Source of the DNA: a virus
Length of the DNA: 64,000 nucleotides
Virus record (IMG/VR): IMGVR_UViG_3300006037_000005
Coordinates: 1 to 64,000 of that record
Strand: one strand, 5' to 3'
Shown here one piece after another: positions 40,443 to 49,425 of this stretch. The notes beneath the pieces were generated by a model. That model searched no databases. It had not been told where the DNA came from and saw only the letters and a list, made by a program, of their open reading frames with translations. Position 1 is the stretch's first letter. The number at the start of each line of letters is the position of its first letter. A program made the translations under genes and the position numbers.

Positions 40443-42056
40443 TTAATCAGAATCTTTGTTTATGTATACATAACCCTCAATATCCTTTAGCATATCTAAG
40501 TCTATTGGTTGATCACCATAATATTTTTTGACAAGTTTACAGATATTTTTAATAGATCTACCTGTAATGTTTTTGAAATGTTCTGTTATCAATGGTAATT
40601 GACCATTTTTTATCTCAATATCATAATTATCCAATAAAACATTCCATAACTTTGTGAGTTCTTCATCTTTGGGAACACCATATTCAACAATTGCTGTTGC
40701 TCTTGATAAAATCGCATCATCAACCGAACTTGCTCTGTTGGTGGTCATAAACAATAGACCATTGTAATATTCAAGTGTTCTAAGAAATGTACAGACTACA
40801 GCATTTCTGTGCAGATCTTGATCTCTTGATTGTATATAAACATCGGCTTCATCAATAAGTAAGACAGCACCCCATCTTGATGCTCTTTTTAGAACTGCTT
40901 CAAGATTTTTCTCAAGATCATCTATCTTGATACCAAGCTGATCTGATTGTACTTTATATAGAGGTTTTTCCATTATTTCAGAATAGATTTCTGCAGATAA
41001 TGTTTTACCAGTACCAGGTATACCTTTACAGATGATAATAGTTCCACCTGTTTTACCAGACACAATATCTTCGAAATTATCTTTTGTGTTCAAAGTTAAT
41101 ATCTCTATTAACTTATTGATGTTTGGTGGTAAAACAAGTTTTTCTTTTAACTTTGGGTTATAGACATATTCTTCAAGAGATTCAGTGTGTATCCAAAAAT
41201 CTCTGTGTTTGCTCAAAGAAAACATATAAACAAAAGGATGAGTTGGAACTATATGATCTACATCTGTCTCAATGTCTTTATCCCAAAATACTGAATTAAC
41301 ATAATTGTTCGGTATTTTGTTTGTGATAGTATCCATATTGTTAACAAAATTCATATAAGAACCATCACCAACTGTTTTGTTTATACCACCCCATCTATCA
41401 TATTGTATTATAATTTTGGATTTATATTGTTTACCTATGGATTCAACTATATTCTTATATTTTCCATATTGATTAAAGAAAATCTTTCGGATTTCGGGGT
41501 TTTCTTTATAATAACCTTTTGATTCCAAAATTTCTGATACTGTTTTACCAGATACAATATCAGAAGAATAAAATGTGATATCAGTCTTTCTCTCCTCCAC
41601 GCAAGCAATATGTCTCAATGATATTTGAACATATGCTGGACTTTCTTTTTCCGCTGGTTTGTATATTATGCTATTTACATAATAAGGAAGTGGTATGTCT
41701 ACATCATTTATGTTTTGGATTTTATATAGATAATAGTCCAAAGAATCATTTTTAATATATTGTCTTAACGCATCTCTTAACGCATCAAGTCTTTTGGGTA
41801 CTACCTTATCTACATTTGATTTAATGGACTTCAACATTGATATCTGTTGTAATATTGAATTGAATCCAGATTCGGTAGCAACATTGGCTTTTGCCATTTC
41901 CTGCAATGCATCCATAAAATCATCATCGAGTTTATCAGAATTGATAGATACTACATTGCTATCATTGTTCCATGATATACAGCCATCTAAATATCTTGAT
42001 TGAAATCCTTTTGATTTCAATTCTTTTATAGTCTTTATTGTCAATTTTAATTCCAT
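40443..42056 (-). CDS. AAA+ ATPase (537 aa)
   Basis: Classical AAA+ core in the C-terminal half: Walker A KGIPGTGKTLSAE, Walker B AVLLIDEADVYIQSRD, sensor 1 LLFMTTNRASSVD, and arginine-finger region DAILSRATA. It resembles the FtsH/BCS1-type AAA domain. The first 300 residues are a unique domain likely to select substrate. It may unfold or remodel host or phage proteins. No protease motif is fused. Confidence 0.88.
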   Translation of the reverse strand: MELKLTIKTIKELKSKGFQSRYLDGCISWNNDSNVVSINSDKLDDDFMDALQEMAKANVATESGFNSILQQISMLKSIKSNVDKVVPKRLDALRDALRQYIKNDSLDYYLYKIQNINDVDIPLPYYVNSIIYKPAEKESPAYVQISLRHIACVEERKTDITFYSSDIVSGKTVSEILESKGYYKENPEIRKIFFNQYGKYKNIVESIGKQYKSKIIIQYDRWGGINKTVGDGSYMNFVNNMDTITNKIPNNYVNSVFWDKDIETDVDHIVPTHPFVYMFSLSKHRDFWIHTESLEEYVYNPKLKEKLVLPPNINKLIEILTLNTKDNFEDIVSGKTGGTIIICKGIPGTGKTLSAEIYSEIMEKPLYKVQSDQLGIKIDDLEKNLEAVLKRASRWGAVLLIDEADVYIQSRDQDLHRNAVVCTFLRTLEYYNGLLFMTTNRASSVDDAILSRATAIVEYGVPKDEELTKLWNVLLDNYDIEIKNGQLPLITEHFKNITGRSIKNICKLVKKYYGDQPIDLDMLKDIEGYVYINKDSD

Positions 42057-42062
42057 CTTTAT

Positions 42063-42536
42063 TTAAATTATTCTTTTAGTTTTACAATTGAATACTGGTG
42101 CTGTATTTTTAATATTGGTCCAAACACCAGTGAATTCACCATTTCTGAAATATAATAGTTGAATTCTCGGATAATAATTTCCAGTGATATGTGTATAATA
42201 TAGTCTGCCTCTGTACATAACAATGAAACAATGGGGGATATTATTAACAGTACGAGTTGGAATATTTCTACCTACGATATATTTTTCTTTTTCATCACCG
42301 AAATTATCAAGTTTTTTATATTCTACATCCTCAAAAACCCATTTATATTTGTTGTTTCTGAACCATTTATTGAGTTCTTCTGAATATTGATTCTTCTTTA
42401 TCCTTATTGGATTGGAAAAATTGAAACTTTCTTCAGATAAGATTTCAAGGTTGTAGCTTGATTTTAAAACGAAACCGCATCGATTTTTGATGACAACACC
42501 AATGTCTGTAATGAAATATTCCACTCTGTTTTCCAT
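42063..42536 (-). CDS. Hypothetical protein (157 aa) below a sigma-54-like promoter
   Basis: A basic, aromatic protein ending NTAPVFNCKTKRII, start at 42536, 36 bp below the -12 element. It precedes the AAA+ gene by 6 bp, so both are likely controlled by this promoter. No recognised domain. Confidence 0.73.
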   Translation of the reverse strand: MENRVEYFITDIGVVIKNRCGFVLKSSYNLEILSEESFNFSNPIRIKKNQYSEELNKWFRNNKYKWVFEDVEYKKLDNFGDEKEKYIVGRNIPTRTVNNIPHCFIVMYRGRLYYTHITGNYYPRIQLLYFRNGEFTGVWTNIKNTAPVFNCKTKRII

Positions 42537-42571
42537 AATTTTATTTTAAAATGTTCCTATAACAAGTATAG

Positions 42572-42615
42572 CAAAAACCGTGCCATATCAAAATTTGGTA
42601 TTATGACATATCATA
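42572..42615 (-). promoter_or_regulatory. Sigma-54-like promoter with operator (copy 3)
   Basis: - strand ATGGCACGGTTTTTGCT, 42588 to 42572, keeps GG/GC and the 10-bp spacing with two substitutions from copies 1, 2 and 4. Upstream an ATGACAT/ATCAT sequence (42603-42615) overlaps the stop of the 713-aa gene. Confidence 0.6.
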
Positions 42616-44752
42616 TGTTTATTTTAATATTATCTTTTTTAATAGAGTGTATATTTGCACAATTGTGGCATATATAAAACCCATAAGTTATCCCGTTCGG
42701 GCGTTCCTCAGATAATGGATCATACAATCTAAGATATGGGTGTATCTGATCAAGAAGACTATTTCCACTATATGCTTTATGTCCATAATATTTGTAGTTT
42801 TGATAATATGGTGGTAATTGTTTCCTATCAGTAAGATCAAGAAGCCACATAAAACCAGCATAATGCCTTATATTGATTTGGTATGTATGTTTGGCTTTAT
42901 TCTTTCCACAACACTCACATATATCAGCATCCATAAAGTTGTCTGATTTTCCAATACCAACGCCTCTATAAATATCCACACCTTCTTTTTTAGTTCTTCT
43001 ATTTATGATTATGGTCTCGCAATAATCACCATTAATACCATGTGGTGATATTAAATTTGTTACTGATTTGCATATCGAATTAAGTATCTTGTTGTATACA
43101 GTTTTTGAAGAAAATATCATTTTTTCGAATTCTTTTGTATCAGCATAGCTTCTGTTCTTTAGTTGCAATAGCAGTGGTTCTATTGTGTCTACAAATCTGT
43201 TATCTAAAATCAACCATTCAGACAATGATTCAAGATTATCATTTGTGGCAAGCCAATTGGCATCATACATGGGGTTAGACATAATTTCATTATACGATGC
43301 TTTTTCAAGAGATTTATAATTTTTGTTTAAATCGAGACTATTGAGTGTTTCCATAATCTCGTTGAATCTATTTTTATTTTTATCGTTCCAATATTCCATC
43401 TTTGTATTATCATTAAGTAGGATGTTTTCACCAGACAACAATTTGTTGTTAATAAATTTCTTTGCTGTGGTCATTCCTGTTGATATATTGTTATTATCTA
43501 TCGATAAGAAATTTATGATTTCATTTGATAATAACAATATGAAAGCTTTGTTGCTATCGGATAGGGAATTTATATCATACTTAATAAAAATTGGATTTAT
43601 AAAGATAAATTCATCTTTATCCCATCTTACTATAACCTCCCCATTTTTCTTTATTGTACCATAATTTGGTGTATCACTATCAAAGAAATATCTTTCTTTC
43701 CTATCAACATGTATTGATGAGAAATCAACACCTAAAGATGTCAGATATTCTGAGATTTTCTTTTTTGTTATAATTTCAGATGTCTTATGATAAGTCCCAC
43801 TTTTGTGGTTTTTTCTATATAAATCAAATTCTTCCCTAACTTCTTTTAAGATATCATATTTTATAATCTTATTCTTTATTATTTGATTTTGTTGTATTGC
43901 CAATTCTTCTATATTTTCAAATATTTCATATGGCAAATCACAATTTTCTATTTTATCATCGTAATTTCTCCATATTGAAGCCCTCTCCATCCTAAGATGT
44001 GGTTGTCTAGGATTATCAAAATGTATTTGGTCTGATACTATCCATATTGTATCACCTTTATGAATAGTGAACACGAAACTCGATAGTATCGGATTTATAT
44101 TTGACAATTTACCAAATAATGTTATAAATATTTTATCAGAATCGGCTTTTTTAATGAATTCTTTTTGTTTAGACAAAAAATCGAGCCAGCTGTTTATATC
44201 AGATGATATACCTATCTCTGGATAGAAAACATATTTGTCTGATATAAATATTTTGTCTTGACCACCATGGTGCAAATATGTTTTAAAGAATTGTTTAGAA
44301 AAAACCATTTTATTCAATTTTAGAATATCTTGTGGTTTAAACGAAAAATTATCATCAAAATTGAACCCCATGGATTTTATCTGATTCATCCTTGGTATAA
44401 AATAAAACAATTCCCATTCACTATACAAATCTATTATTCCAGAGATTGTGTCTATTAATAGTTTGACCGATTCTATACTTTGTTTTGTGAAATCTTTTTT
44501 ATGTGGTAGGTTTATATAATCTGATAGACAATTATAATAAGAATTGGTTTTAAAGCAAATAGAATGGAGCTTTATTATGCAGATATCCGAATCAAATTCA
44601 TAAGAATTTTTAATATCAAACACTGTTTTTTTGATATTATCAGATGGTAAGATTCTCACAGATTTTGATTTATCTTCAGGAAAAGCATCTGTAAAATCAA
44701 ACTCAAATACCTGTTCTAGATTAGAAACAATCGATATTATTTTATCTTTCAT
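42611..44752 (-). CDS. Large unknown protein with C-terminal zinc cluster (713 aa)
   Basis: No domain recognised over 600 residues. Two parts stand out: PRQPHLRMERASIWRNYDD near residue 255 and a C-terminal region with CECCGKNKAKHTYQINIRH near 620 and YICHNCANIH near 695, which together could form a zinc site. The gene shares its start (ATGA overlap) with a helical 142-aa gene. Large, soluble, acidic/basic mixed. Function unknown. Confidence 0.8.
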   Translation of the reverse strand: MKDKIISIVSNLEQVFEFDFTDAFPEDKSKSVRILPSDNIKKTVFDIKNSYEFDSDICIIKLHSICFKTNSYYNCLSDYINLPHKKDFTKQSIESVKLLIDTISGIIDLYSEWELFYFIPRMNQIKSMGFNFDDNFSFKPQDILKLNKMVFSKQFFKTYLHHGGQDKIFISDKYVFYPEIGISSDINSWLDFLSKQKEFIKKADSDKIFITLFGKLSNINPILSSFVFTIHKGDTIWIVSDQIHFDNPRQPHLRMERASIWRNYDDKIENCDLPYEIFENIEELAIQQNQIIKNKIIKYDILKEVREEFDLYRKNHKSGTYHKTSEIITKKKISEYLTSLGVDFSSIHVDRKERYFFDSDTPNYGTIKKNGEVIVRWDKDEFIFINPIFIKYDINSLSDSNKAFILLLSNEIINFLSIDNNNISTGMTTAKKFINNKLLSGENILLNDNTKMEYWNDKNKNRFNEIMETLNSLDLNKNYKSLEKASYNEIMSNPMYDANWLATNDNLESLSEWLILDNRFVDTIEPLLLQLKNRSYADTKEFEKMIFSSKTVYNKILNSICKSVTNLISPHGINGDYCETIIINRRTKKEGVDIYRGVGIGKSDNFMDADICECCGKNKAKHTYQINIRHYAGFMWLLDLTDRKQLPPYYQNYKYYGHKAYSGNSLLDQIHPYLRLYDPLSEERPNGITYGFYICHNCANIHSIKKDNIKINI

Positions 44753-45177
44753 ATTTTTATTTTGTAGATGTCCCCTTCGAGTTCCTCTATCTGTGTTTTT
44801 GTTTTGTTGAAGTATGATTGTTTCACATCATGTTGATATTTCATTCTAAAAATATCAGATTTTTTGTAAAAATCTTCATTAATTCTTTCTATCAGAAATT
44901 CCACTATACCATCGAATTTACACAGATTTTCAAAATAGGCATCATTGTTTGGAATCTCTGTTTGCATCTCTGGCACAGATTTGTATGTTCTTTCCTTTAG
45001 TACTTTCATGTTCCAAATGAAAGATGTCGATAATATACCCAAAAGATATGAATCTTCTTTTGAAATTTTATTAATATTTTCCTTATGATATTGAGAAAAA
45101 TAATAGATTAAGATGTCTATTTCTTGCGAACAAAATGCAAGTAGAGGTTTTATGGTATCTTTGATCCTATTCTCCAT
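44749..45177 (-). CDS. Hypothetical helical protein (142 aa)
   Basis: Helical throughout, ending in a basic/acidic KTKTQIEELEGD segment. Overlaps the 713-aa gene by 4 bp, so a partner role is possible. Confidence 0.72.
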   Translation of the reverse strand: MENRIKDTIKPLLAFCSQEIDILIYYFSQYHKENINKISKEDSYLLGILSTSFIWNMKVLKERTYKSVPEMQTEIPNNDAYFENLCKFDGIVEFLIERINEDFYKKSDIFRMKYQHDVKQSYFNKTKTQIEELEGDIYKIKI

Positions 45178-45181
45178 ATTG

Positions 45182-45505
45182 TTATGGTATTATTATTTCT
45201 CCAAACACTGATTCTGCAAATTCTGGTGTCATAGAATGCATAAACAATTTTAATGCATCTCTTTTAATTTCATAGCCTTCAGATTTAAATGGTTCTGTTT
45301 CATTTACCCTATTTATGAAAGAAATAGATTTTAGTTCCATCTCTTTAAATACTGCAATAACGGATTCATTAGTTGTTGCTTTTCTTTGTGAGATTATATC
45401 TTTTGCCTCAATAACCATACCACTCAAAGCTATCAACAATCTTTGCTCTGCAGATTTATCTTGATCTTCCTCCTGATAAATTCTAAAATATTCTCTGGCT
45501 TTCAA
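45182..45505 (-). CDS. Hypothetical helical protein (107 aa, TTG start)
   Basis: The start is TTG overlapping the upstream TGA (TTGA), a coupled start; no in-frame ATG precedes the conserved-looking KAREYFRIYQEEDQDKS segment. Helical and acidic. Function unknown. Confidence 0.65.
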   Translation of the reverse strand: MKAREYFRIYQEEDQDKSAEQRLLIALSGMVIEAKDIISQRKATTNESVIAVFKEMELKSISFINRVNETEPFKSEGYEIKRDALKLFMHSMTPEFAESVFGEIIIP

Positions 45506-45780
45506 TTTATATGTATTAAAGATTGTATGATATTTTCGTCTTTATTGAACATCATGCCTGTGATAAATTTATCACAGGCATTTTCAACTTTATTCCAGTC
45601 AATGAATTTTGTTGGCATATTACACAAATGTTTATAACCAAGATTAACATCTTCTCTAGATCCTATAATTTCATATGTGTTATCTTTATGCATTGCTATC
45701 ACAAATAAACCATATCCGAAGAAAATTGGTGTATCCTCTTTTTTGGGATCGAATGCTACTAATATAAAAAGATTTTTCAT
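45502..45780 (-). CDS. Hypothetical protein (92 aa)
   Basis: Starts MKNLFILVAFDPKKEDTP, with IIGSREDVNLGYKHLCNM later. Alpha/beta; function unknown. Coupled to the downstream gene. Confidence 0.68.
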   Translation of the reverse strand: MKNLFILVAFDPKKEDTPIFFGYGLFVIAMHKDNTYEIIGSREDVNLGYKHLCNMPTKFIDWNKVENACDKFITGMMFNKDENIIQSLIHIN

Positions 45781-45785
45781 ATCTA

Positions 45786-46253
45786 TTAAAAACTTGGATC
45801 CCAGTATTCTTCTTGCATACCAAAAACTATATTTATCTTTGGATAGCTAGTTACAATTTTAGTAATACCATCTATTAATTTCAAGAAACCATTTTCATCA
45901 AAATGATCTGGATTATAAACATTTTCTTTTCCACAGAATTGTATAGATCTTGAGATTTGTCTCCAACAGCCTTGTCTGAATACCAATTCCACAGACTGTT
46001 CTTCAAGTTCCGAATAATCATATTGTTGACCACTATCAGTTAAACCAAGATTATCTATTCTTTTTGCTCTACATCTTCTGATGGTACATTTGGTTTGGTC
46101 TTTTGAAACTTCAACAACTTGATAAGCATGTCTATCTGTCCAAAATAGAACTGTTGCACCTTTACCAACTTCTGGCTTTGCTTGAGACCCAGACATCATA
46201 TGGTTCATTAAACTTCCTGTTTGTGAACCCAATTTTAGCATTGTATTTTTCAT
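45786..46253 (-). CDS. Widespread Bacteroidetes-phage protein (155 aa)
   Basis: VGKGATVLFWTDRHAYQVVE, then RRCRAKRIDNLGLTDSGQ, and the C-terminal GMQEEYWDPSF. This family, ending in a Y(W/Y)DxSF tail, is one of the most common uncharacterised proteins in Bacteroidetes phages, which supports the host assignment. It is transcribed from the sigma-54-like promoter 36 bp upstream. The role is unknown. Confidence 0.87.
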   Translation of the reverse strand: MKNTMLKLGSQTGSLMNHMMSGSQAKPEVGKGATVLFWTDRHAYQVVEVSKDQTKCTIRRCRAKRIDNLGLTDSGQQYDYSELEEQSVELVFRQGCWRQISRSIQFCGKENVYNPDHFDENGFLKLIDGITKIVTSYPKINIVFGMQEEYWDPSF

Positions 46254-46289
46254 AATTTTTTATTTTTAAAATGTTCTTATATAAATTAT

Positions 46290-46365
46290 TGCAAAAATCG
46301 TGCCAAATTTTTCAGATGGATTTTGTGACATGACAATTTGGCAGACATGACACCGTGACATGACA
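46290..46365 (-). promoter_or_regulatory. Sigma-54-like promoter with three operator repeats (copy 4)
   Basis: - strand TTGGCACGATTTTTGCA (46306 to 46290). Upstream on the + strand three direct repeats TGACATGACA at 46326, 46343 (first base A) and 46356. The repeats lie inside the 3' end of the upstream gene. Confidence 0.68.
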
Positions 46366-46611
46366 ATTTTTAATATGATTATAAAGTTTCTTTGTTCCAA
46401 CAAGACCCCATTGTTTATGTTTTGATATCAAAGCATTAAAGACAAGAAGTTTATCAATGGAATTCTGATCTTTTTGTTTCATTTCGCAATATTTGAAGAC
46501 TGGTGTTCTGTATAGACCATGTATCAATTCAAAATTATCTTTGATTAAAGTTATGTGTTCTTCTGTTAATTCAGATAGCTGTTTTTGGATTTCTTTTGTT
46601 GAATTTGCCAT
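46312..46611 (-). CDS. Hypothetical protein with operator-encoded C-terminus (99 aa)
   Basis: Helical N-terminus (MANSTKEIQKQLSELTEEH). The last residues, NCHVTVSCLPNCHVTKSI, are the translation of the TGACATGACA operator repeats, so the tail is imposed by regulatory DNA. Promoter copy 5 precedes the gene. Function unknown. Confidence 0.72.
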   Translation of the reverse strand: MANSTKEIQKQLSELTEEHITLIKDNFELIHGLYRTPVFKYCEMKQKDQNSIDKLLVFNALISKHKQWGLVGTKKLYNHIKNCHVTVSCLPNCHVTKSI

Positions 46612-46649
46612 AATTTTTGATTTTAAAAATGTTCTTATATAAAAATTAT

Positions 46650-46703
46650 TACAAAAATCGTACCAAAATTTAGGTGTGCTTCATCGGATGACAATCTGAC
46701 ATG
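46650..46703 (-). promoter_or_regulatory. Degenerate sigma-54-like promoter (copy 5)
   Basis: - strand TTGGTACGATTTTTGTA (46666 to 46650) differs from the perfect copies by two C-to-T changes, one in the critical -12 GC. ATGACA and TGACATG repeats lie at 46688-46703. It is probably weaker. Confidence 0.5.
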
Positions 46704-46785
46704 GTTTGTTTCAGTACAGAAGATAGTAGTTCTGAAATAACCTTATTAAACGAGATAGTTTTGATAAATTCTGTATGCTATGGTA

Positions 46786-47202
46786 TTAAACACACAAATG
46801 GTTAGGATTATCATATGGAAGATGTGGTATTATTGAAATGTCTATATAATATTGAGGATCTGTATGTTCTGTTTGTTGAATCACAAGCCCACTATATTTT
46901 AATTTGATACTCCTATTTATGTTTATCACATATGCTTCTCTACCATGGTGTGATTGTTTGAATCTATTAAAATTCTCTTCATCTTCATTGAGTATACTAC
47001 CACCAATAGTGTTTGCTATCTCATCAAGCATTAGAATTTTGTCTCCTATGGTTTTTTGCCAGGGTATAGCTATGAGATCCAAATCTCTGTTCATAGACCC
47101 ATGTAGAACTATATTATATCCATACCTTAATCCTATCTCTTTTATGATCTCGAAATAAAATGCATATAGACTTGGCTTTGCGTGTATTGGTTTATTATTC
47201 AT
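46786..47202 (-). CDS. Nucleotidyltransferase-like phage protein (138 aa)
   Basis: YNIVLHGSMNRDLDLIAIPW fits the G-S-x...D-x-D motif of the nucleotidyltransferase fold, followed by SHHGREAYVI and a C-terminal YIDISIIP strand that often supplies the third acid. This family is frequent in Bacteroidetes phages. Substrate unknown. Confidence 0.8.
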   Translation of the reverse strand: MNNKPIHAKPSLYAFYFEIIKEIGLRYGYNIVLHGSMNRDLDLIAIPWQKTIGDKILMLDEIANTIGGSILNEDEENFNRFKQSHHGREAYVININRSIKLKYSGLVIQQTEHTDPQYYIDISIIPHLPYDNPNHLCV

Positions 47203-47204
47203 TA

Positions 47205-47585
47205 TTATATTAAATTTACAACCATATCAAGATATATGAATCTTTTAATTATAACCTTATTTTGATCTGATATAATAGCTTCAAAAACAGGCTTAAATTT
47301 TATGTATTCCTTGTGTATATTGTATATTTCTTCTGATTCTTTTGTTAGTAGTGTGATATCTGCAAACAATGTTCTATCTTCAACATAAATAGTAGATTCA
47401 AAATGAATAAAATCGTGGTGCGATTCATCCCTATAAATATGATCTATTATATTTCTTATTCTGCCATATATTTTGGTTTTATCTCGCATCATTGACAACA
47501 AGATATCATTCGTCTCATATGGATATATTCTACCAGAATCCAGGATTTCATCAAATCTGAGAATTTGAATCTTTTTAATAATCAT
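47205..47585 (-). CDS. Hypothetical protein (126 aa)
   Basis: Start at 47585 (MIIKKIQILRFDEIL) chosen because its ATGA overlaps the upstream stop. Alpha/beta, no motif. Sits between the nucleotidyltransferase-like gene and a zinc-ribbon gene. Confidence 0.7.
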   Translation of the reverse strand: MIIKKIQILRFDEILDSGRIYPYETNDILLSMMRDKTKIYGRIRNIIDHIYRDESHHDFIHFESTIYVEDRTLFADITLLTKESEEIYNIHKEYIKFKPVFEAIISDQNKVIIKRFIYLDMVVNLI

Positions 47586-47851
47586 TTTATAATCCTCCCA
47601 CATTCGTAACAGTTATCAAAATTTATGTGGTTCATATGCCCACAGTCACATTTGTTTGTACTTAAAATAATATCTGACGATCTGTGTGTTGCAGAAAGAT
47701 CGTGGTGATCTATGAACATTATAACATCAGATAGACCAGGTTTTTTGGGTAAAGATGCTCTGTTTTTATTTAGATATTTTAAAGTATTAATGAATAGATT
47801 AAAATACCTTTCATTGAAAATTATCAATAATATGATATGAATCTTTCTCAT
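47582..47851 (-). CDS. Protein with C-terminal zinc ribbon (89 aa)
   Basis: Hydrophobic N-terminus (IHIILLIIF), a basic middle, and a CDCGHMNHINFDNCYECG zinc ribbon at residues 68-85. The ATGA overlaps the upstream membrane protein's stop. Confidence 0.72.
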   Translation of the reverse strand: MRKIHIILLIIFNERYFNLFINTLKYLNKNRASLPKKPGLSDVIMFIDHHDLSATHRSSDIILSTNKCDCGHMNHINFDNCYECGRIIK

Positions 47852-48207
47852 GATAAAATAAGAAATAATATGAAAATTTTAGGAAAATAGAATATGATAT
47901 TAAAAAACCAAAATTCAGTATCATTATTATATTGGAAATATTTAATAATAAAAAATCTAAAAATTTCAATGGTCGAATTCAAAAGACTTAAATATAAAGA
48001 GTACATATAAATATTCTGCCATTTATCTTCAATACCAATAATATACAATAATAAGGTATAGAAAACCCACCAAAATGATGTATATATAGCCAATGAATCT
48101 GGGAATTTATTTATATCTGTGTGTGAACCATATAAATCTGATATAAAAATTGTAAGAATTTCAAAAAGAATCACAGACAGAAACAGTATTTCTATTTTAC
48201 TAGTCAT
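47848..48207 (-). CDS. Polytopic membrane protein (119 aa)
   Basis: Starts MTSKIEILFLSVILFEILT at 48207. Four hydrophobic segments (about residues 5-24, 38-55, 65-85 and 95-118). An inner-membrane protein of unknown function. Confidence 0.72.
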   Translation of the reverse strand: MTSKIEILFLSVILFEILTIFISDLYGSHTDINKFPDSLAIYTSFWWVFYTLLLYIIGIEDKWQNIYMYSLYLSLLNSTIEIFRFFIIKYFQYNNDTEFWFFNIIFYFPKIFILFLILS

Positions 48208-48634
48208 TTTTTCTTTTGATGAAATTTTCAACAATATGATCGATGTCACTACTATCAGAATTCATAGATTTAGCTAATTCAAAGAGATCAGATCTAGAAT
48301 AAAGCTTAGAATCATCATTATTGCACATAATACCCAAATCCAAAATTTGCTCTTCTATATTAGATTTTAAATCGAGTTTTATTGATTTAAAACCACAGTT
48401 AGAAAGTATATCAGATTCTGCTTTAGATAAATAATATTTATATGATATAGGTGAATTTGAAGCGAAGATTTTCTTGTTGAAAAAACCAGAATCTTGGTTT
48501 GTTTGTGATACTTGTACTCTACCTATTGATAAATCGAGATAAATCTCAGATTTTTTAATAAGATACATTTGATATAGAAGATAAACCGAAGCACCTATTA
48601 TTTGTATTTGCAATTCTTTTATATCTTGTTCCAT
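48200..48634 (-). CDS. Hypothetical protein (144 aa)
   Basis: Mixed alpha/beta with an acidic C-terminal half (NNDDSKLYSRSDLFELAKS). Overlaps the membrane-protein gene by 8 bp. Function unknown. Confidence 0.72.
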   Translation of the reverse strand: MEQDIKELQIQIIGASVYLLYQMYLIKKSEIYLDLSIGRVQVSQTNQDSGFFNKKIFASNSPISYKYYLSKAESDILSNCGFKSIKLDLKSNIEEQILDLGIMCNNDDSKLYSRSDLFELAKSMNSDSSDIDHIVENFIKRKND

Positions 48635-48724
48635 TTTGTTTTTATTAACAAAATTAGCTATGGTTACAAAATTTCTAATTTAGAATAATTATATCCAATA
48701 TCTCTGATATTGTTATAGAATATA

Positions 48725-49189
48725 TTATATTACCAAGTTATCAATATTAAGAACCCATTGTTTATCATGGATTTCTGATGTATGAATATCAAAGATTGTG
48801 TTATCACCTTTTGATATTGGAGTTATTATAATTTTTGGTGGTATTGGTGAACTAAAAGGTTTAAAGTGTTCTTTCTCAGGAAAACCAAGTTTCTGAAATT
48901 TTCGCATAATCTCTATAGAAAGTAAATGTGCCTCTCTATCAAGGGGTAAATTGTAATTTTCATAAAAATGAACTTGTTCTTGATCATAGACAAAATCAAA
49001 ATCGAATCTTTGTATAGTATCAATTATATTGAACCCCCAAGAATACATTCTGAGATGTAAAACATCAGTTGATATTGAGCGACTACCACCCAATTTTGAT
49101 ATAAGATCTGATCCAAGATTGAAATATTTCTCTATTATCTCTTGTGTTATGAATTGTTTATTTTTAGTGATGTTCACGTTTGAATCCAT
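48725..49189 (-). CDS. Hypothetical protein (154 aa)
   Basis: Begins MDSNVNITKNKQFITQEII. No known domain; a proline-rich KPFSSPIPPKIIITPISK stretch near residue 112. Overlaps the upstream 59-aa gene by 26 bp. Confidence 0.72.
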   Translation of the reverse strand: MDSNVNITKNKQFITQEIIEKYFNLGSDLISKLGGSRSISTDVLHLRMYSWGFNIIDTIQRFDFDFVYDQEQVHFYENYNLPLDREAHLLSIEIMRKFQKLGFPEKEHFKPFSSPIPPKIIITPISKGDNTIFDIHTSEIHDKQWVLNIDNLVI

Positions 49190-49343
49190 TTTTCTCCAAC
49201 ATTTTATCGACTCTATTTAGATCTTTTTTCGATTCATAATTATCCCAAAAACCGTCACTAACAGCAGAAAAAGTATCAAGAATTGATACCAAAGATATCA
49301 ATTCTAAATCTGTTAATTCCAATTTGTGTTTTTTTCGTGCCAT
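49164..49343 (-). CDS. Small helical protein (59 aa)
   Basis: MARKKHKLELTDLELISLV starts at 49343. Composition and length resemble the 56-aa protein at 40271-40441, so they may be paralogues. ATGGCACG of its start resembles the -24 box but lacks a -12 partner. Confidence 0.68.
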   Translation of the reverse strand: MARKKHKLELTDLELISLVSILDTFSAVSDGFWDNYESKKDLNRVDKMLEKNGFKREHH

Positions 49344-49425
49344 AGCATATTTATTATTTAAAACATATTAAGTTACATTAAATTAGTGGTGTGATCCACA
49401 CTAACCACACCAAAATAACGATTGC

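Noticed and set aside
49330-49343. A sixth sigma-54-like site, GGCACG at the start of the 59-aa gene
   Set aside because: There is no -12 TTGC at the required distance; the letters are simply the ATGGCACG start codons.
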